DNA from: CALIBK01 sp037444165
Lineage (GTDB): Bacteria > Desulfobacterota > BSN033 > UBA1163
Assembly (NCBI GenBank): GCA_037444165.1
Contig: JBBIMX010000003.1
Span: 29,715 to 93,714 of the forward strand
Reading direction: 5' to 3'
Length of the DNA: 64,000 nucleotides
This document shows, in pieces, positions 1 to 9,698 of the stretch (position 1 is its first letter; each line of letters starts with the position of its first letter). The translations under genes were made by a program, and so were the position numbers. The notes under the pieces are model-generated. The model searched no databases, was not told where the DNA came from, and saw nothing but the letters and a program-made list of their open reading frames with translations.

Positions 1-1
1 A

Positions 2-2443
2 AGATTTGCCTTTGATGCCTATAGACGATTCATTCAACTCTTCGGTAAGATTGCCTTAGGTGTGGAAGAGCATGAATTTGACGACATCCTTGACCGAACG
101 AAACAGAAGGTGGGAGCTCGATACGATACCGACCTCGATGCAGATCATCTCAAGGATATCTGTCAACAATACCTTAACTTGATCAAGAAGAGAAAGGGTT
201 TTCCCTTCCCAGAAGATCCCATGGTTCAACTCAAACTGGCGATTGAAGCGGTCTTTAAGTCCTGGATGGGAAAGAGAGCGGTGGATTATCGTCGGGAGTT
301 CAACATTACTTCAGAAATGGCAAATGGCACAGCGGTCAATGTCTGTACCATGGTGTTTGGAAATATGGGTTTTGACTCAGCCACAGGAGTGGCCTTTACT
401 CGGGATCCTGCCACTGGAGAGAATATCCTCTATGGAGAGTATTTAGTCAATGCTCAGGGGGAAGATGTGGTGGCTGGAATCAGAACTCCAAAACCGATTC
501 ACGAGATGAAAAAGGAGATGCCAAAGATTTATCGTGAATTGGAGAGAGTGAGGAAGATCCTTGAGGAACACTTTCGAGAGGTTCAGGATTTTGAATTTAC
601 GGTAGAGAAGGGAAATCTCTATATCCTACAAACACGAAACGGAAAGATGAATGCTCAGGCCATCGTTCGGACCTCCAGGGAGATGGTTCAAGAGAAACTG
701 ATCAGCAAAGAACAGGCCGTCCTCCGTCTAAAACCTTCAGATCTGGAACAGCTTCTTCATAAGCGGATCGACCCTAACTTTAAAGGAAAGCCAATTGTTA
801 CCGGGTTACCCGCCTCTCCTGGAGCGGCCTCCGGGAAAGCGGTCTTTGATGCCGATGAGGCAGAGCGATTGGGGAAGTTAGGACATAAGGTCATTCTCGT
901 CCGAGAAGAAACGAAACCTGAAGATATCCATGGATTCTTTGCCGCTCAAGGGATTTTGACCAGTCGAGGTGGAAAGACCTCCCATGCCGCAGTCGTAGCT
1001 CGAGGAATGGGAAAGCCCTGTGTCTCGGGATGCGAGGCTCTCCACATCGATCTAAAAGAGAGGATGGCTACTATTGATCATCTGACGATTCGAGAGGGTG
1101 ATTTCATTACGATCGATGGCTCTAAAGGAGAGGTTTATTTAGGGGAAGTTCCGACCGTGGAGCCTGAGATCAGCAAAGATCTCCTTACCCTTTTAAGTTG
1201 GGCAGACGAGATAAGAACCTTAGGAGTTCGAGCCAATGCCGATACTCCTGAAGATGCCATGAAGGCAAGACAGATGGGAGCCGAAGGGATTGGCCTCTGT
1301 CGAACAGAGCGGATGTTCAATGCCGTGGACCGCCTCCCGATCGTTCGAGAGATGATCCTTGCAGGGGACAAGAAAAAAAGGGCAGAGGCCGTGGCAAGGC
1401 TTCTTCCCCTCCAGAAGGGTGATTTTAAAGAGATCTTTCGGGCCATGAAAGGACTTCCAGTGACGATTCGCCTCCTCGATCCTCCCCTCCATGAGTTTCT
1501 CCCCTCTGCGGAGGAATTAGCTGAAGAGTTGAGAAATCTCGAGAATCTCGAATCGGCACTCGCCTCCATGGAGAATATCTCGGAGGCCATGAAATACCTC
1601 GATACCCGTTCCAGAGAATCTTTAAAGCTTCTCGAACATGTAGCATCAGATATCGCTGAAATTAAAGAAAAAAGATTGGATAAGAAACTGATCCGGAAGC
1701 AACGAGAGACTCTCCGGAAAGTAAAGGAGATGATGGAAGTCAACCCCATGCTCGGACATCGAGGGGTAAGATTAGGGATTACCTACCCGGAGATCTATAA
1801 GATGCAGATTCAAGCTATCCTGGAAGCCGCTGCTGAATTAATAAAAGAGGGGGTCGAAGTTCAACCCGAGATTATGGTCCCTCAGGTGTGTACCGCTCAG
1901 GAACTCAAATGGGTCTATCAGTTAGTCAAAAGGGTACAAAAAGAGGTTGAGAAACGATATGGGATAAGGGTTCAGTATAAATTTGGAACCATGATCGAGG
2001 TCGTGAGGGCCTGTATGAGGGCAGGCCGGTTAGCCGAAGTTGCAGATTTCTTCTCTTTTGGAACCAATGACCTCACTCAGGCCACCTTCTCCTTCTCAAG
2101 GGAGGATGCAGAGAATAAATTCCTTCCCCTCTATAATCAATGGAAGATTCTCCAGGACAATCCCTTTGAGGTTCTGGACGTCAAAGGTGTGGGAAGGTTA
2201 ATGATGATCACCATTGAATGGGGAAGAAGAACGAAACCTGATCTGAAGATCGGTATCTGTGGAGAACATGGGGGACACCCTGAATCGATAGAGTTCTGTC
2301 ATTCTATTGGCCTCTCCTATGTGAGCTGTTCGGTTCCAAGGCTACCCATCGCGCGACTGGCCGCTGCCCACGCCAAACTGAAAGAGCAGGAGAAAAAGAA
2401 GACCACCACTCCTGACCTCGATTATACAAGTGTATTATTTTAA
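2..2443 (+). CDS. ppdK: Pyruvate, phosphate dikinase (5' partial)
   Basis: Interconverts pyruvate, ATP and phosphate with PEP, AMP and pyrophosphate in the cytoplasm. The open frame runs in from the left edge: bases 2-61 encode RFAFDAYRRFIQLFGK, the conserved PPDK segment, so the GTG at 62 is internal and roughly the first 100 residues lie outside the window. The phosphohistidine motif TSRGGKTSHAAVVARGMGKP sits near 970-1020. The C-terminal PEP/pyruvate barrel shows SFGTNDLTQATFSFSR and GICGEHGG, followed by a serine-cysteine pair near the active-site loop (YVSCS). Its last 9 bases overlap the convergent gene at 2435. Family assignment is certain. Together with ppsA at 17.3 kb it indicates strong traffic between pyruvate and PEP. 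Confidence 0.97.
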   Translation, partial: RFAFDAYRRFIQLFGKIALGVEEHEFDDILDRTKQKVGARYDTDLDADHLKDICQQYLNLIKKRKGFPFPEDPMVQLKLAIEAVFKSWMGKRAVDYRREFNITSEMANGTAVNVCTMVFGNMGFDSATGVAFTRDPATGENILYGEYLVNAQGEDVVAGIRTPKPIHEMKKEMPKIYRELERVRKILEEHFREVQDFEFTVEKGNLYILQTRNGKMNAQAIVRTSREMVQEKLISKEQAVLRLKPSDLEQLLHKRIDPNFKGKPIVTGLPASPGAASGKAVFDADEAERLGKLGHKVILVREETKPEDIHGFFAAQGILTSRGGKTSHAAVVARGMGKPCVSGCEALHIDLKERMATIDHLTIREGDFITIDGSKGEVYLGEVPTVEPEISKDLLTLLSWADEIRTLGVRANADTPEDAMKARQMGAEGIGLCRTERMFNAVDRLPIVREMILAGDKKKRAEAVARLLPLQKGDFKEIFRAMKGLPVTIRLLDPPLHEFLPSAEELAEELRNLENLESALASMENISEAMKYLDTRSRESLKLLEHVASDIAEIKEKRLDKKLIRKQRETLRKVKEMMEVNPMLGHRGVRLGITYPEIYKMQIQAILEAAAELIKEGVEVQPEIMVPQVCTAQELKWVYQLVKRVQKEVEKRYGIRVQYKFGTMIEVVRACMRAGRLAEVADFFSFGTNDLTQATFSFSREDAENKFLPLYNQWKILQDNPFEVLDVKGVGRLMMITIEWGRRTKPDLKIGICGEHGGHPESIEFCHSIGLSYVSCSVPRLPIARLAAAHAKLKEQEKKKTTTPDLDYTSVLF

Positions 2444-4168
2444 ATTTAGAAGGGCTCTATCCCTTACCCGAACATAGCCTCGATGGGTGATGCGGAGATG
2501 AGGGATAGCAGGGGTGCTCAGGGTATCCACAGTGAGGGTGGGTTTGTCCCATTTGACCCCATTCTCTTTTAAGGAGTCTTCAAGGCGTTTTATCTCTTCC
2601 TTTATTTTTTTCATAGGTTTCAAGGAAACTAAACCACAAAGGGGAGCCGGGAACTCTGAAACGATCTCATTTCCGATGGCATAAACACCACCCCCCTGAT
2701 TCTCTCTTAAACGTCCAATCACCGTATTCATCGAGTCTTGATCACACCCCACGACAATCATCGCTGGGCTATCCCAGCTCATGGTCGTTCCATAGGCACC
2801 CCTCTGAAGGCCAAATCCCTTAAGAAGCCCCATGAAAGAACCCTCACGGTTGAGTCGATCGATCGCCAGAACCCAGATGAGCTCTTTTGACACTTCTGGA
2901 TCATCGAAATCGACCATCCTCTCCTGAGTCACAAGCCGTGTGATCAATTCCATAACCCTTACCTTTCCTTGGATCGAGGGGGAGTTCAAATTTACCTCTC
3001 CAGGGTTCACGGTGTTGAACATGGATTCAGGGAAATAGAAAGGCTTGGGTTCGACCAGAGACTTTCCTTCCTTATAGATGATCTTCCCGTTGCAGAGAAC
3101 GAGTTGGGGAGAAAACTCTTTTAGGGATGGGATAAGAATCAGGTCCGCCATCTTTCCCGGTGAAATAGAGCCTATGAGGGAGTCAAGATGAAAATGTTCC
3201 GCCACATTGATCGTCACCATTTGATAGAGTAATTCAGGGGCCAGTCCGAGTCGTAAAGCCCTTCTTATGGAAGCATCGAGGTAGCCCTCCTCCAAGAAGT
3301 CTTCTGGATCCACTCCATCGGTGCAAAGGATTAGCCTCCGGAAGTCCATCTTTCTTTCAAACACTCCTCGGACTCCAGGAAGCTCCCTCCGGATGGAGCC
3401 CTCTCTTATCATAACCCAGTAACCCAGTCTCAGTCTTTTAACAACCTCCTCCTCTGTGATGGGTTCGTGACACGAGGAGAATCCATAAGTGGTATAGGCC
3501 TGAAGTTTCCGTTCAGACGCTCCTGCGGTATGGCCTTCGATCGCCTTTCCCATGGAGAAGGCGATGGCGATCCACTCCCTAAGTCGTTCACTTTGATCCC
3601 CATCTAAAAACATATTCCCCCAATAGATTTCTCCAATTCCAACACAATGGGGATCTTCCAAAAAGGATGAACATTCTTCCTTAGAGATGGCCATGATCTC
3701 CTCCGATGGGGTCAGACCACAGACAGGTGGGAGGGTATAGTAGAATCGAACAGGCTGCTCCTTAAAACCCCTGATTGGATATTCAATTCCATCTCTTCCC
3801 GAAATCGCCGCTGTCTCCATCAGTTCAGTGATCACCGTCGTGACTCCGGTGGGGATGAGGTGTTTTATAAACTCTTCAATTCCATAACGATTGCAGACCG
3901 CATGAGTATGGCCATCAATCAATCCTGGAAGAATGACCCTACCTTCTGCATCCACCTCAACGGTCTTTTCATCCTTTGGAGGATCCGGATCAGGTCCTAC
4001 ATAGGCAATCCTTCCGTCTTTGATCCAGACGGATTCCCGCTCCATGAGCTCCCTTGTAAAGACATTAAAGACCTTTCCATTTCTGATGATCAAATCCGGG
4101 CCTCGTTTACCTAAGGCGACTTCACTAAGCGTCTTCATTCTTTGTAATTCTTGTATTTCAACCTTCAT
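2435..4168 (-). CDS. Divergent adenine deaminase-like amidohydrolase
   Basis: A 577-residue amidohydrolase with the full adenine deaminase layout: N-terminal composite domain (LIIRNGKVFNVFTRE), metal-binding barrel beginning GLIDGHTHA, and the adenine-deaminase C-terminal domain (VGCDQDSMNTVIGRLRENQG). The metal and substrate motifs differ from the canonical enzyme at 22050-23771. The canonical IDPHEIANV is replaced by ITELMETAAI, the HVESS after the first metal motif by HAVCN, and TDDRHP by TDGVDP. KAIEGHTAGA and SCHEP keep the later histidines. The substrate therefore may not be adenine; another amidohydrolase activity is possible. The start has only a weak ribosome site, and an ATG 10 codons downstream is an alternative. 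Confidence 0.8.
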   Translation of the reverse strand: MKVEIQELQRMKTLSEVALGKRGPDLIIRNGKVFNVFTRELMERESVWIKDGRIAYVGPDPDPPKDEKTVEVDAEGRVILPGLIDGHTHAVCNRYGIEEFIKHLIPTGVTTVITELMETAAISGRDGIEYPIRGFKEQPVRFYYTLPPVCGLTPSEEIMAISKEECSSFLEDPHCVGIGEIYWGNMFLDGDQSERLREWIAIAFSMGKAIEGHTAGASERKLQAYTTYGFSSCHEPITEEEVVKRLRLGYWVMIREGSIRRELPGVRGVFERKMDFRRLILCTDGVDPEDFLEEGYLDASIRRALRLGLAPELLYQMVTINVAEHFHLDSLIGSISPGKMADLILIPSLKEFSPQLVLCNGKIIYKEGKSLVEPKPFYFPESMFNTVNPGEVNLNSPSIQGKVRVMELITRLVTQERMVDFDDPEVSKELIWVLAIDRLNREGSFMGLLKGFGLQRGAYGTTMSWDSPAMIVVGCDQDSMNTVIGRLRENQGGGVYAIGNEIVSEFPAPLCGLVSLKPMKKIKEEIKRLEDSLKENGVKWDKPTLTVDTLSTPAIPHLRITHRGYVRVRDRALLNLK

Positions 4169-4220
4169 TAGATCCGCCCTCTCAAATGATTTAAGAATGG
4201 TTCAAAGGTGCCCTCCCTTT

Positions 4221-6215
4221 TTAACTCCATTTTAATGCCATTTCCTCAAGTCGCTGGATTCGATCTCGAATCTCAGCGGCTCTTTCAAACTCGAGTCGTC
4301 TTGCCGCCTCCCTCATTTCTTTTTTCAACTTTTCAATCCTCGATGGGATCTCCTTTAATGAAATATATTCCTCTTTAGGATCCGAAACGACGGGAACGGT
4401 AAAGTAATCGGCCTCATAGATGGAACTTAAGATATCTCGAACCGACTTTTTGATACTCTGAGGGGTAATGCCATGGACCTGATTATATTCTTCCTGAATC
4501 TTTCTTCTTCGATTCGTCTCTAAGATGGCCTGATTCATTGCCCCTGTCATTTTATCGGCATAAAGGATGACCTTTCCATTCACATTTCTTGCTGCGCGGC
4601 CAAAGGTTTGGATGAGGGATTTTTCGGAACGAAGAAATCCTTCCTTATCTGCATCCAGAATAGCAACCAGGGACACTTCTGGAAGGTCTAACCCTTCTCT
4701 CAAAAGATTGATTCCAATGAGGACATCGAACTTTCCCAATCGGAGATCCCGAAGAATCTCGACACGATCAAGGGTATCGATATCCGAGTGGAGATATTTT
4801 ACCCGGATCCCCAGATCGGCATAGTATTCGGTGAGGTCTTCCGCCATTCGTTTCGTGAGGGTGGTCACCAAGACCCTTTCTTTTCGCCTTACCCGCTCTT
4901 GAATCTCTTCAAGGAGATCATCCACCTGATTCTTTGCCGGTTTTACCTCAAGCAGAGGGTCACTCAGCCCTGTTGGGCGAATGATCTGCTCAATTACCCT
5001 GCCCTGACTCTTCTCCATTTCGTACTCTCCCGGAGTCGCCGAAACGTAGATAACCTGATTCACCCGCTCTTCGAATTCCTCGAACGTAAGGGGTCGATTG
5101 TCCAGTGCGGAAGGCAGGCGAAATCCGTACTCTACTAAAGTCTCTTTTCTTGAACGATCTCCCCGATACATCCCGATAAGTTGAGGGATAGTCACATGAC
5201 TTTCATCGATAAAAAGAAGGTAATCCTTTGGATAATAGTCCAGGAGGGTCGGAGGAGGCTCCCCGGGTCTTCTCCCTGTGAGATGGCGGGAGTAGTTTTC
5301 GATCCCCTGGCAGTAACCCAATTCTTGAAGCATTTCGAGATCGAAGTGGGTCCTCTGCTCAAGTCTCTGAGCTTCAAGCAAACGATTCTGGGCCTTAAAC
5401 CAGGCGACCCGCTCACGGAGTTCTTCACGAATGGACTGAATGGCTCGCTGGAGTTGTTCTGCAGGAGTCACATAATGGCTTCCCGGATAGATGGGAATCT
5501 TTTCTATGGGTTGAAGGATCTTTCCCCTCAGAGGATCGATCTCTGAAAGGGCTTTCACCCGGTCTCCCAAAAGTTCGATTCGAATTGCCCGATTCTCCTC
5601 ATGGGCAGGAAAGACGTCGATCACATCGCCCCGAACTCTGAAGGTTCCCCGATGAAAATCGATATCGTTCCGTTCATATAGAATCTCTACCAACTTAGAA
5701 AGGATTTCTTCTCTGGAGATCTCCATTCCTCTTTCAAGATAGAGGAGCATTCCATGGTAGGCCTCTGGAGAACCCAATCCATAGATGCAGGAGACACTGG
5801 CCACAATGATGACATCGTTTCTCTCAAGGAGGGCGCGGGTGGCGGCATGGCGCATCTTATCAATCTTTTCGTTAATCAAAGTATCTTTTTCGATATACGT
5901 ATCGGTAGATGGGATATAGGCTTCGGGTTGATAATAGTCATAGTAACTTACAAAGAATTCAACCGCATTCTCCGGGAAGAGTTCTTTGAATTCTCCGTAG
6001 AGCTGGGCTGCAAGGGTTTTATTATGGGAGATGACCAGGGTCGGTTTTTGAACCCTTTCGATGACATTGGCCATCGTGAAGGTTTTTCCAGAACCGGTTA
6101 CTCCCAGTAAGACCTGGTGGCGGAGGCCCTTCAAAACCCCTTCACTCAATGCCTCAATGGCTTTGGGCTGATCCCCTTTCGGCCGAAACTCCGAGACCAG
6201 TTTAAATCGATTCAT
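4221..6215 (-). CDS. uvrB: Excinuclease ABC subunit B
   Basis: DNA damage-verification helicase of nucleotide excision repair, working with UvrA and UvrC. At 664 residues it has the normal length. Walker A is GVTGSGKTFT near residue 40, the beta-hairpin reads YYDYYQPEAYIPSTDTYIEKD, and the DEAD-like box is LLFIDESH. The helicase C domain carries GINLLREGLDLPEVSLVAILDADKEGFLRS. A UVR domain for UvrC contact ends the protein (LKKEMREAARRLEFERAAEIRDRI). It starts at ATG 6215. I see no SOS-type palindrome like that of lexA upstream, so damage induction is not indicated by the sequence. Confidence 0.98.
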   Translation of the reverse strand: MNRFKLVSEFRPKGDQPKAIEALSEGVLKGLRHQVLLGVTGSGKTFTMANVIERVQKPTLVISHNKTLAAQLYGEFKELFPENAVEFFVSYYDYYQPEAYIPSTDTYIEKDTLINEKIDKMRHAATRALLERNDVIIVASVSCIYGLGSPEAYHGMLLYLERGMEISREEILSKLVEILYERNDIDFHRGTFRVRGDVIDVFPAHEENRAIRIELLGDRVKALSEIDPLRGKILQPIEKIPIYPGSHYVTPAEQLQRAIQSIREELRERVAWFKAQNRLLEAQRLEQRTHFDLEMLQELGYCQGIENYSRHLTGRRPGEPPPTLLDYYPKDYLLFIDESHVTIPQLIGMYRGDRSRKETLVEYGFRLPSALDNRPLTFEEFEERVNQVIYVSATPGEYEMEKSQGRVIEQIIRPTGLSDPLLEVKPAKNQVDDLLEEIQERVRRKERVLVTTLTKRMAEDLTEYYADLGIRVKYLHSDIDTLDRVEILRDLRLGKFDVLIGINLLREGLDLPEVSLVAILDADKEGFLRSEKSLIQTFGRAARNVNGKVILYADKMTGAMNQAILETNRRRKIQEEYNQVHGITPQSIKKSVRDILSSIYEADYFTVPVVSDPKEEYISLKEIPSRIEKLKKEMREAARRLEFERAAEIRDRIQRLEEMALKWS

Positions 6216-6267
6216 AGAGCCATTTTAAAATAAAAAAGTCGATGGGGAAAGAAAATGGCGAGGAGAT

Positions 6268-7215
6268 TTAAGTGGCATTGACTCTCTTTACGCGGACCTT
6301 TTGGAGATTGATCTCCCCAAGTCCTAATTCGTAGGCGAGTTTGATGAATTTAATCTCCTCGGGGCGAAAGGGTTTTCCGGTTCTTGGATTTTTAAAGAAA
6401 CTCGCACCATAGGCATCCACGGCCACAATATCCGTAGAGGCAATAACCTCTCCCGGGGATTCCACCTTTCCAGGTCCTTTGGGACCATTGGTGGTCAGAA
6501 TTTTAATGGCATCCATCACCACCAGATCCGGTTTTCGAAGGGTATTGATATCCGCAATCGATTGGTGAAGGTCAATCTTATGAAGAAGTTCCATATCCCA
6601 GACAATTCCAATCAGGTTCTTCATCCCGAGGGTCAGTTCAGAGGCAAAATGGTGTTTTGGAATCGGGAAGTTAATAAAGACATCGGCCTCGAGAACCTCT
6701 TTGAGGACCTCGGCGGTTTTGAGTTTCTTTCCTTTTGGGATCTCCACTTTTTTGTAAACATTCCTTCCATGACCAGAAAGGACTTCCGCTCCTGCCTTCT
6801 GTCCCGCTTCTTTTAGACCCGTTCGAACAAAGGTGAATTGATGATTATCACAGGTGTGATCCCAGACGGCGACCCGAGCGGCACCCGCCTCATAACACAT
6901 TTTCACCAAGGCATAGAGAAGGTCCGGATTATTCGTACAGGCCTGTTCCGGGGTTCTTGCCCAGGCTATATTGGCTTTGATGACGACCTTCTGACCTTTC
7001 TTGATGAACCGGTTCATTCCTCCCAAAGTAGCCATCGCAGCCTGGAGGAGTTGAGCCGGAGACCCGTTGCTCGCAATCACGAGATCGGGTTCCTCTGCTC
7101 CGTGGGCCAGCGTTCCATAGAAAGGAAGCCGATTCGTCAATAAAGGAAGGGCTACACCCAATGTGGCTCCCTTTAGAAATTCTCTCCGATTCCAGCTTTT
7201 CTTATGGAGGTCCAT
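6268..7215 (-). CDS. Tat-exported DUF362 domain protein
   Basis: A 315-residue protein whose N-terminus carries a twin-arginine signal (NRREFLKGATLGVALPLL), so it is probably folded in the cytoplasm and exported by Tat. The rest matches the DUF362 family (VVIKANIAWARTPEQACTNNPDLLYALV, INFPIPKHHFASELTLGMKNLIG, VVMDAIKILTTNGPKGPG). Other DUF362 proteins often carry ferredoxin modules, but none is present here. The biochemical role is unknown, and Tat export suggests that a cofactor is inserted before export. It lies just downstream of the secreted beta-propeller gene on the same strand, so both may form one exported-protein unit. Confidence 0.85.
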   Translation of the reverse strand: MDLHKKSWNRREFLKGATLGVALPLLTNRLPFYGTLAHGAEEPDLVIASNGSPAQLLQAAMATLGGMNRFIKKGQKVVIKANIAWARTPEQACTNNPDLLYALVKMCYEAGAARVAVWDHTCDNHQFTFVRTGLKEAGQKAGAEVLSGHGRNVYKKVEIPKGKKLKTAEVLKEVLEADVFINFPIPKHHFASELTLGMKNLIGIVWDMELLHKIDLHQSIADINTLRKPDLVVMDAIKILTTNGPKGPGKVESPGEVIASTDIVAVDAYGASFFKNPRTGKPFRPEEIKFIKLAYELGLGEINLQKVRVKRVNAT

Positions 7216-7238
7216 CGATGGTTTCTTCTCTCCTTTTC

Positions 7239-8291
7239 TTAAGGATTGATAATTAACTTAGAAGCGCCCCGATCTGTTCCGAACCAGACCCCATCTTTAT
7301 CCTCGGCTGCGCATAGAACCATATTGCTCAACAGTCCGTCTGTCGTCGTTAGGGACTCCCATTGTTTGGTCTGGAGATCAAAGACACTCACCCCATTTTC
7401 ACGGCAGATAAAGATTCTTCCTTTTATCACCGCCATGAAATTGATTCCCCCATTTTTCAAAGGATCTCTGGATTCGAATCTCTTCCATCGGTCTCCCTGA
7501 GGTTCATACTCGAAGAGACCTCCACCACTTTCACCTGCCCAGATCCGGTTTTCGACGAGGATGAGGGATTTGATTTCTGTCTCTCCCAGTCCCTCCCTCT
7601 GAGAGTAATTTTTCCACCCCTTCTTTCCCTTAAGAAGCCTGCTGATCCCTCCATTTGTGCCGATCCAGAGGGAGTTGGGTTGAACCAATATGGTATTGAC
7701 AAAATTTCCTGAAAGACCTTCTTGGGTTGAAAAGAACTGTTTCCAAAGCTCCGTTTTCTTATCCAGGGCGTTCAATCCTTTCTCTGAACCTACCCACAAG
7801 GTATCCCCATCTATGGCCATGGAGATAATCTTCTTAGCCCGACCATTATTGGTATTGAAAACCTTCCAGGGAGGCTGTCTCTGAGGTTGATAATAGGAAA
7901 TTCCTCCTCCTTTGAAACCATAAAAATGGGTTCCAAACCAGATTCGATCTCCATCTGGAAGAATTACGGTGACATGATTATAGGGGAGGAGATTCTTCCA
8001 GTTGATGCTCACCCCATCGTCTACCGGATCCATGGGTTCCCCTTTGGTCGTATAAGCCTTGATCACTTTTTTTGATCGATCATAAAACGTCGCACCCCCT
8101 GCGTAAGTTCCGAACCACAATTCCTCTCCCTGAACGGCAATGGCATAGACCATTTCCCCGGAGAGTCCTTCTTTCGGGGTCATCTGCTGGAAGTTAAGAG
8201 GTCTCTTTAAAGGAGCAGGGGAGAGGAGAGATGGAGAGGTGAAAAAAATGGATACCAAAACAAAAAGGCAAAGGGTAGTTCGGGATCCCAT
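7239..8291 (-). CDS. Secreted two-component-regulator-type beta-propeller protein
   Basis: About 350 residues with an N-terminal signal peptide (LCLFVLVSIFFTSPSLLSPA) and repeated blades of the two-component-regulator propeller type: YAIAVQGEELWFGTYAGGATFYD, ILPDGDRIWFGTHFYG, MAIDGDTLWVGSEKGLNALD, ILVQPNSLWIGTNGGISRL, AAEDKDGVWFGTDRGASKL. No kinase or output domain follows, so it is an isolated periplasmic or extracellular propeller. I prefer the ATG at 8291, which starts directly before the signal peptide and lies downstream of a promoter-like element; a TTG at 8321 would lie at or before the predicted transcription start. Function unknown; ligand sensing or protein scaffolding are plausible. 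Confidence 0.8.
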   Translation of the reverse strand: MGSRTTLCLFVLVSIFFTSPSLLSPAPLKRPLNFQQMTPKEGLSGEMVYAIAVQGEELWFGTYAGGATFYDRSKKVIKAYTTKGEPMDPVDDGVSINWKNLLPYNHVTVILPDGDRIWFGTHFYGFKGGGISYYQPQRQPPWKVFNTNNGRAKKIISMAIDGDTLWVGSEKGLNALDKKTELWKQFFSTQEGLSGNFVNTILVQPNSLWIGTNGGISRLLKGKKGWKNYSQREGLGETEIKSLILVENRIWAGESGGGLFEYEPQGDRWKRFESRDPLKNGGINFMAVIKGRIFICRENGVSVFDLQTKQWESLTTTDGLLSNMVLCAAEDKDGVWFGTDRGASKLIINP

Positions 8292-8320
8292 CTTTCTATT
8301 CCGATTTAAATTTTTGGACA

Positions 8321-8349
8321 ATTATGTCAAATTGGAATAGAATTTTCAA
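8321..8349 (-). promoter_or_regulatory. Putative sigma-70 promoter of the beta-propeller gene
   Basis: On the minus strand a TTGAAA (8349-8344) and a CATAAT (8326-8321) are separated by exactly 17 bases. The predicted transcription start near 8314 supports the ATG at 8291. The evidence is motif match only. Confidence 0.4.
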
Positions 8350-8432
8350 GGAATCCATTACTCCTCTCAAACCTATTTCACGAATAACGAGGGAGGGGTT
8401 ACATTTTAGAGAGTTAAAGAGCGTCTAAATCC

Positions 8433-9698
8433 ATGAAGGTCAAAATCGAATCGGTTGCCTTTAAAGGATATGGAGTGGGAAGGCTTCACGGGAAGGTGAT
8501 CTTTGTGCCCTATACAGTGACCGGGGATGAAGTTCTGGTTACCCTCGTTGAGGAAAGGAAGCATTTCTCCATTGCAAAATTAAAAGAAATCATTACTCCC
8601 TCTCCATGGAGGGTTAACCCTCCCTGCCCTTATTTTGGATCTTGTGGAGGATGTCAGTGGCAACATATCGAACCCATGGTTCAGGGAGAGCTAAAGAAAG
8701 AGATTTTAAAGAATCTCTTTCAGAGATTGGGAAGGCTGAGAGAACTCCCACCCCTTTCCCTCATCCCTTCTTTATCCCCCTATGGCTATCGCGCGAGAAT
8801 TCAACTCAAAGCCGATGGGAAAAGAATCGGTTTCTTTGAAGGGAAGTCTCATCGAATCATCGAAATTGACCAGTGTCTCATCGCCCATCCACTCATCAAT
8901 CACATCCTCAAGGAGTTTCAAAAAGGAAGATTCTCACTCTCCAACATCAGAGAGATGGAAATCAATGTCTCTCCTGAAGAGGAAAAAGGAATTCTTATCC
9001 TTCATCTGGATAAGCCCGGAGGTCGAGAAACCCTTCCAATTCATGAACTCTTAGGGTCCTCCCCCTTTTTGAAGGGGTTGGTTCTTGCAGGAATAAATGG
9101 GTGGGAGTATTTTGGCGATCCCGTTCTCCATTTAAAAACAGAAGTGATCTCTTCTAAAATCCCTAAGGTCTTCCGATTCAGGGTTTCCCCAGAGAGTTTT
9201 TATCAGGTGAACCTTGAGCAGAACTTAAACCTTCTCGAAACCGTCCTGGAGTTTGCTCGGTTGCGAGGAGGAGAACGAGTCCTCGAACTCTACTCTGGAA
9301 TAGGAAATTTTACACTCCCTTTAGCCATGGAGGCGGGATGGATCCTTGGAATCGAAGAGAATAGAAAGGCCATCGAAGATGCTCGATTCAATGCAGAAGA
9401 GAATCGAATGGGGAACTGCCAATTCCTTCTGGGGAGAGTGGAGGAAAGAATGAAGGAGTTAAGGGAGGGAGTCGATCTTATGGTCCTTGATCCCCCGAGG
9501 AGAGGAGCCAAATCGGTTCTGTTAGAGATAGAACGACTTCGTCCCAAAAGGATGATCTACCTCTCTTGTGAACCCACCACTTTTATCCGGGATATCACCC
9601 TTCTTTTACAAAAGGGGTATTCCCTTCAGAAGGTTCGTCTTGTCGATATGTTCCCCCAATCCTACCATATGGAAGTGATCGGGCTTCTTGAGGGTTAG
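8433..9698 (+). CDS. rlmD: 23S rRNA (uracil-5-)-methyltransferase, RlmD/RumA family
   Basis: SAM-dependent RNA m5U methyltransferase of 421 residues. An N-terminal TRAM RNA-binding domain is followed by the iron-sulfur cysteines CPYFGSCGGCQWQH, with a fourth cysteine at DQCLIAHP. The methyltransferase fold then shows ELYSGIGNFTLPLA (SAM), MVLDPPRRG (motif IV) and the catalytic cysteine in YLSCEPTTFIRDI. RlmD and RlmCD cannot be told apart by sequence alone, so the exact uridine (1939 or 747) is not certain. The gene meets hisG tail to tail with a 4-base overlap. Confidence 0.92.
   Translation: MKVKIESVAFKGYGVGRLHGKVIFVPYTVTGDEVLVTLVEERKHFSIAKLKEIITPSPWRVNPPCPYFGSCGGCQWQHIEPMVQGELKKEILKNLFQRLGRLRELPPLSLIPSLSPYGYRARIQLKADGKRIGFFEGKSHRIIEIDQCLIAHPLINHILKEFQKGRFSLSNIREMEINVSPEEEKGILILHLDKPGGRETLPIHELLGSSPFLKGLVLAGINGWEYFGDPVLHLKTEVISSKIPKVFRFRVSPESFYQVNLEQNLNLLETVLEFARLRGGERVLELYSGIGNFTLPLAMEAGWILGIEENRKAIEDARFNAEENRMGNCQFLLGRVEERMKELREGVDLMVLDPPRRGAKSVLLEIERLRPKRMIYLSCEPTTFIRDITLLLQKGYSLQKVRLVDMFPQSYHMEVIGLLEG

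Noticed and set aside
1135..1749. 204-codon open frame antisense to ppdK
   Set aside because: Fully inside ppdK and serine/arginine-rich low-complexity sequence typical of an antisense shadow.
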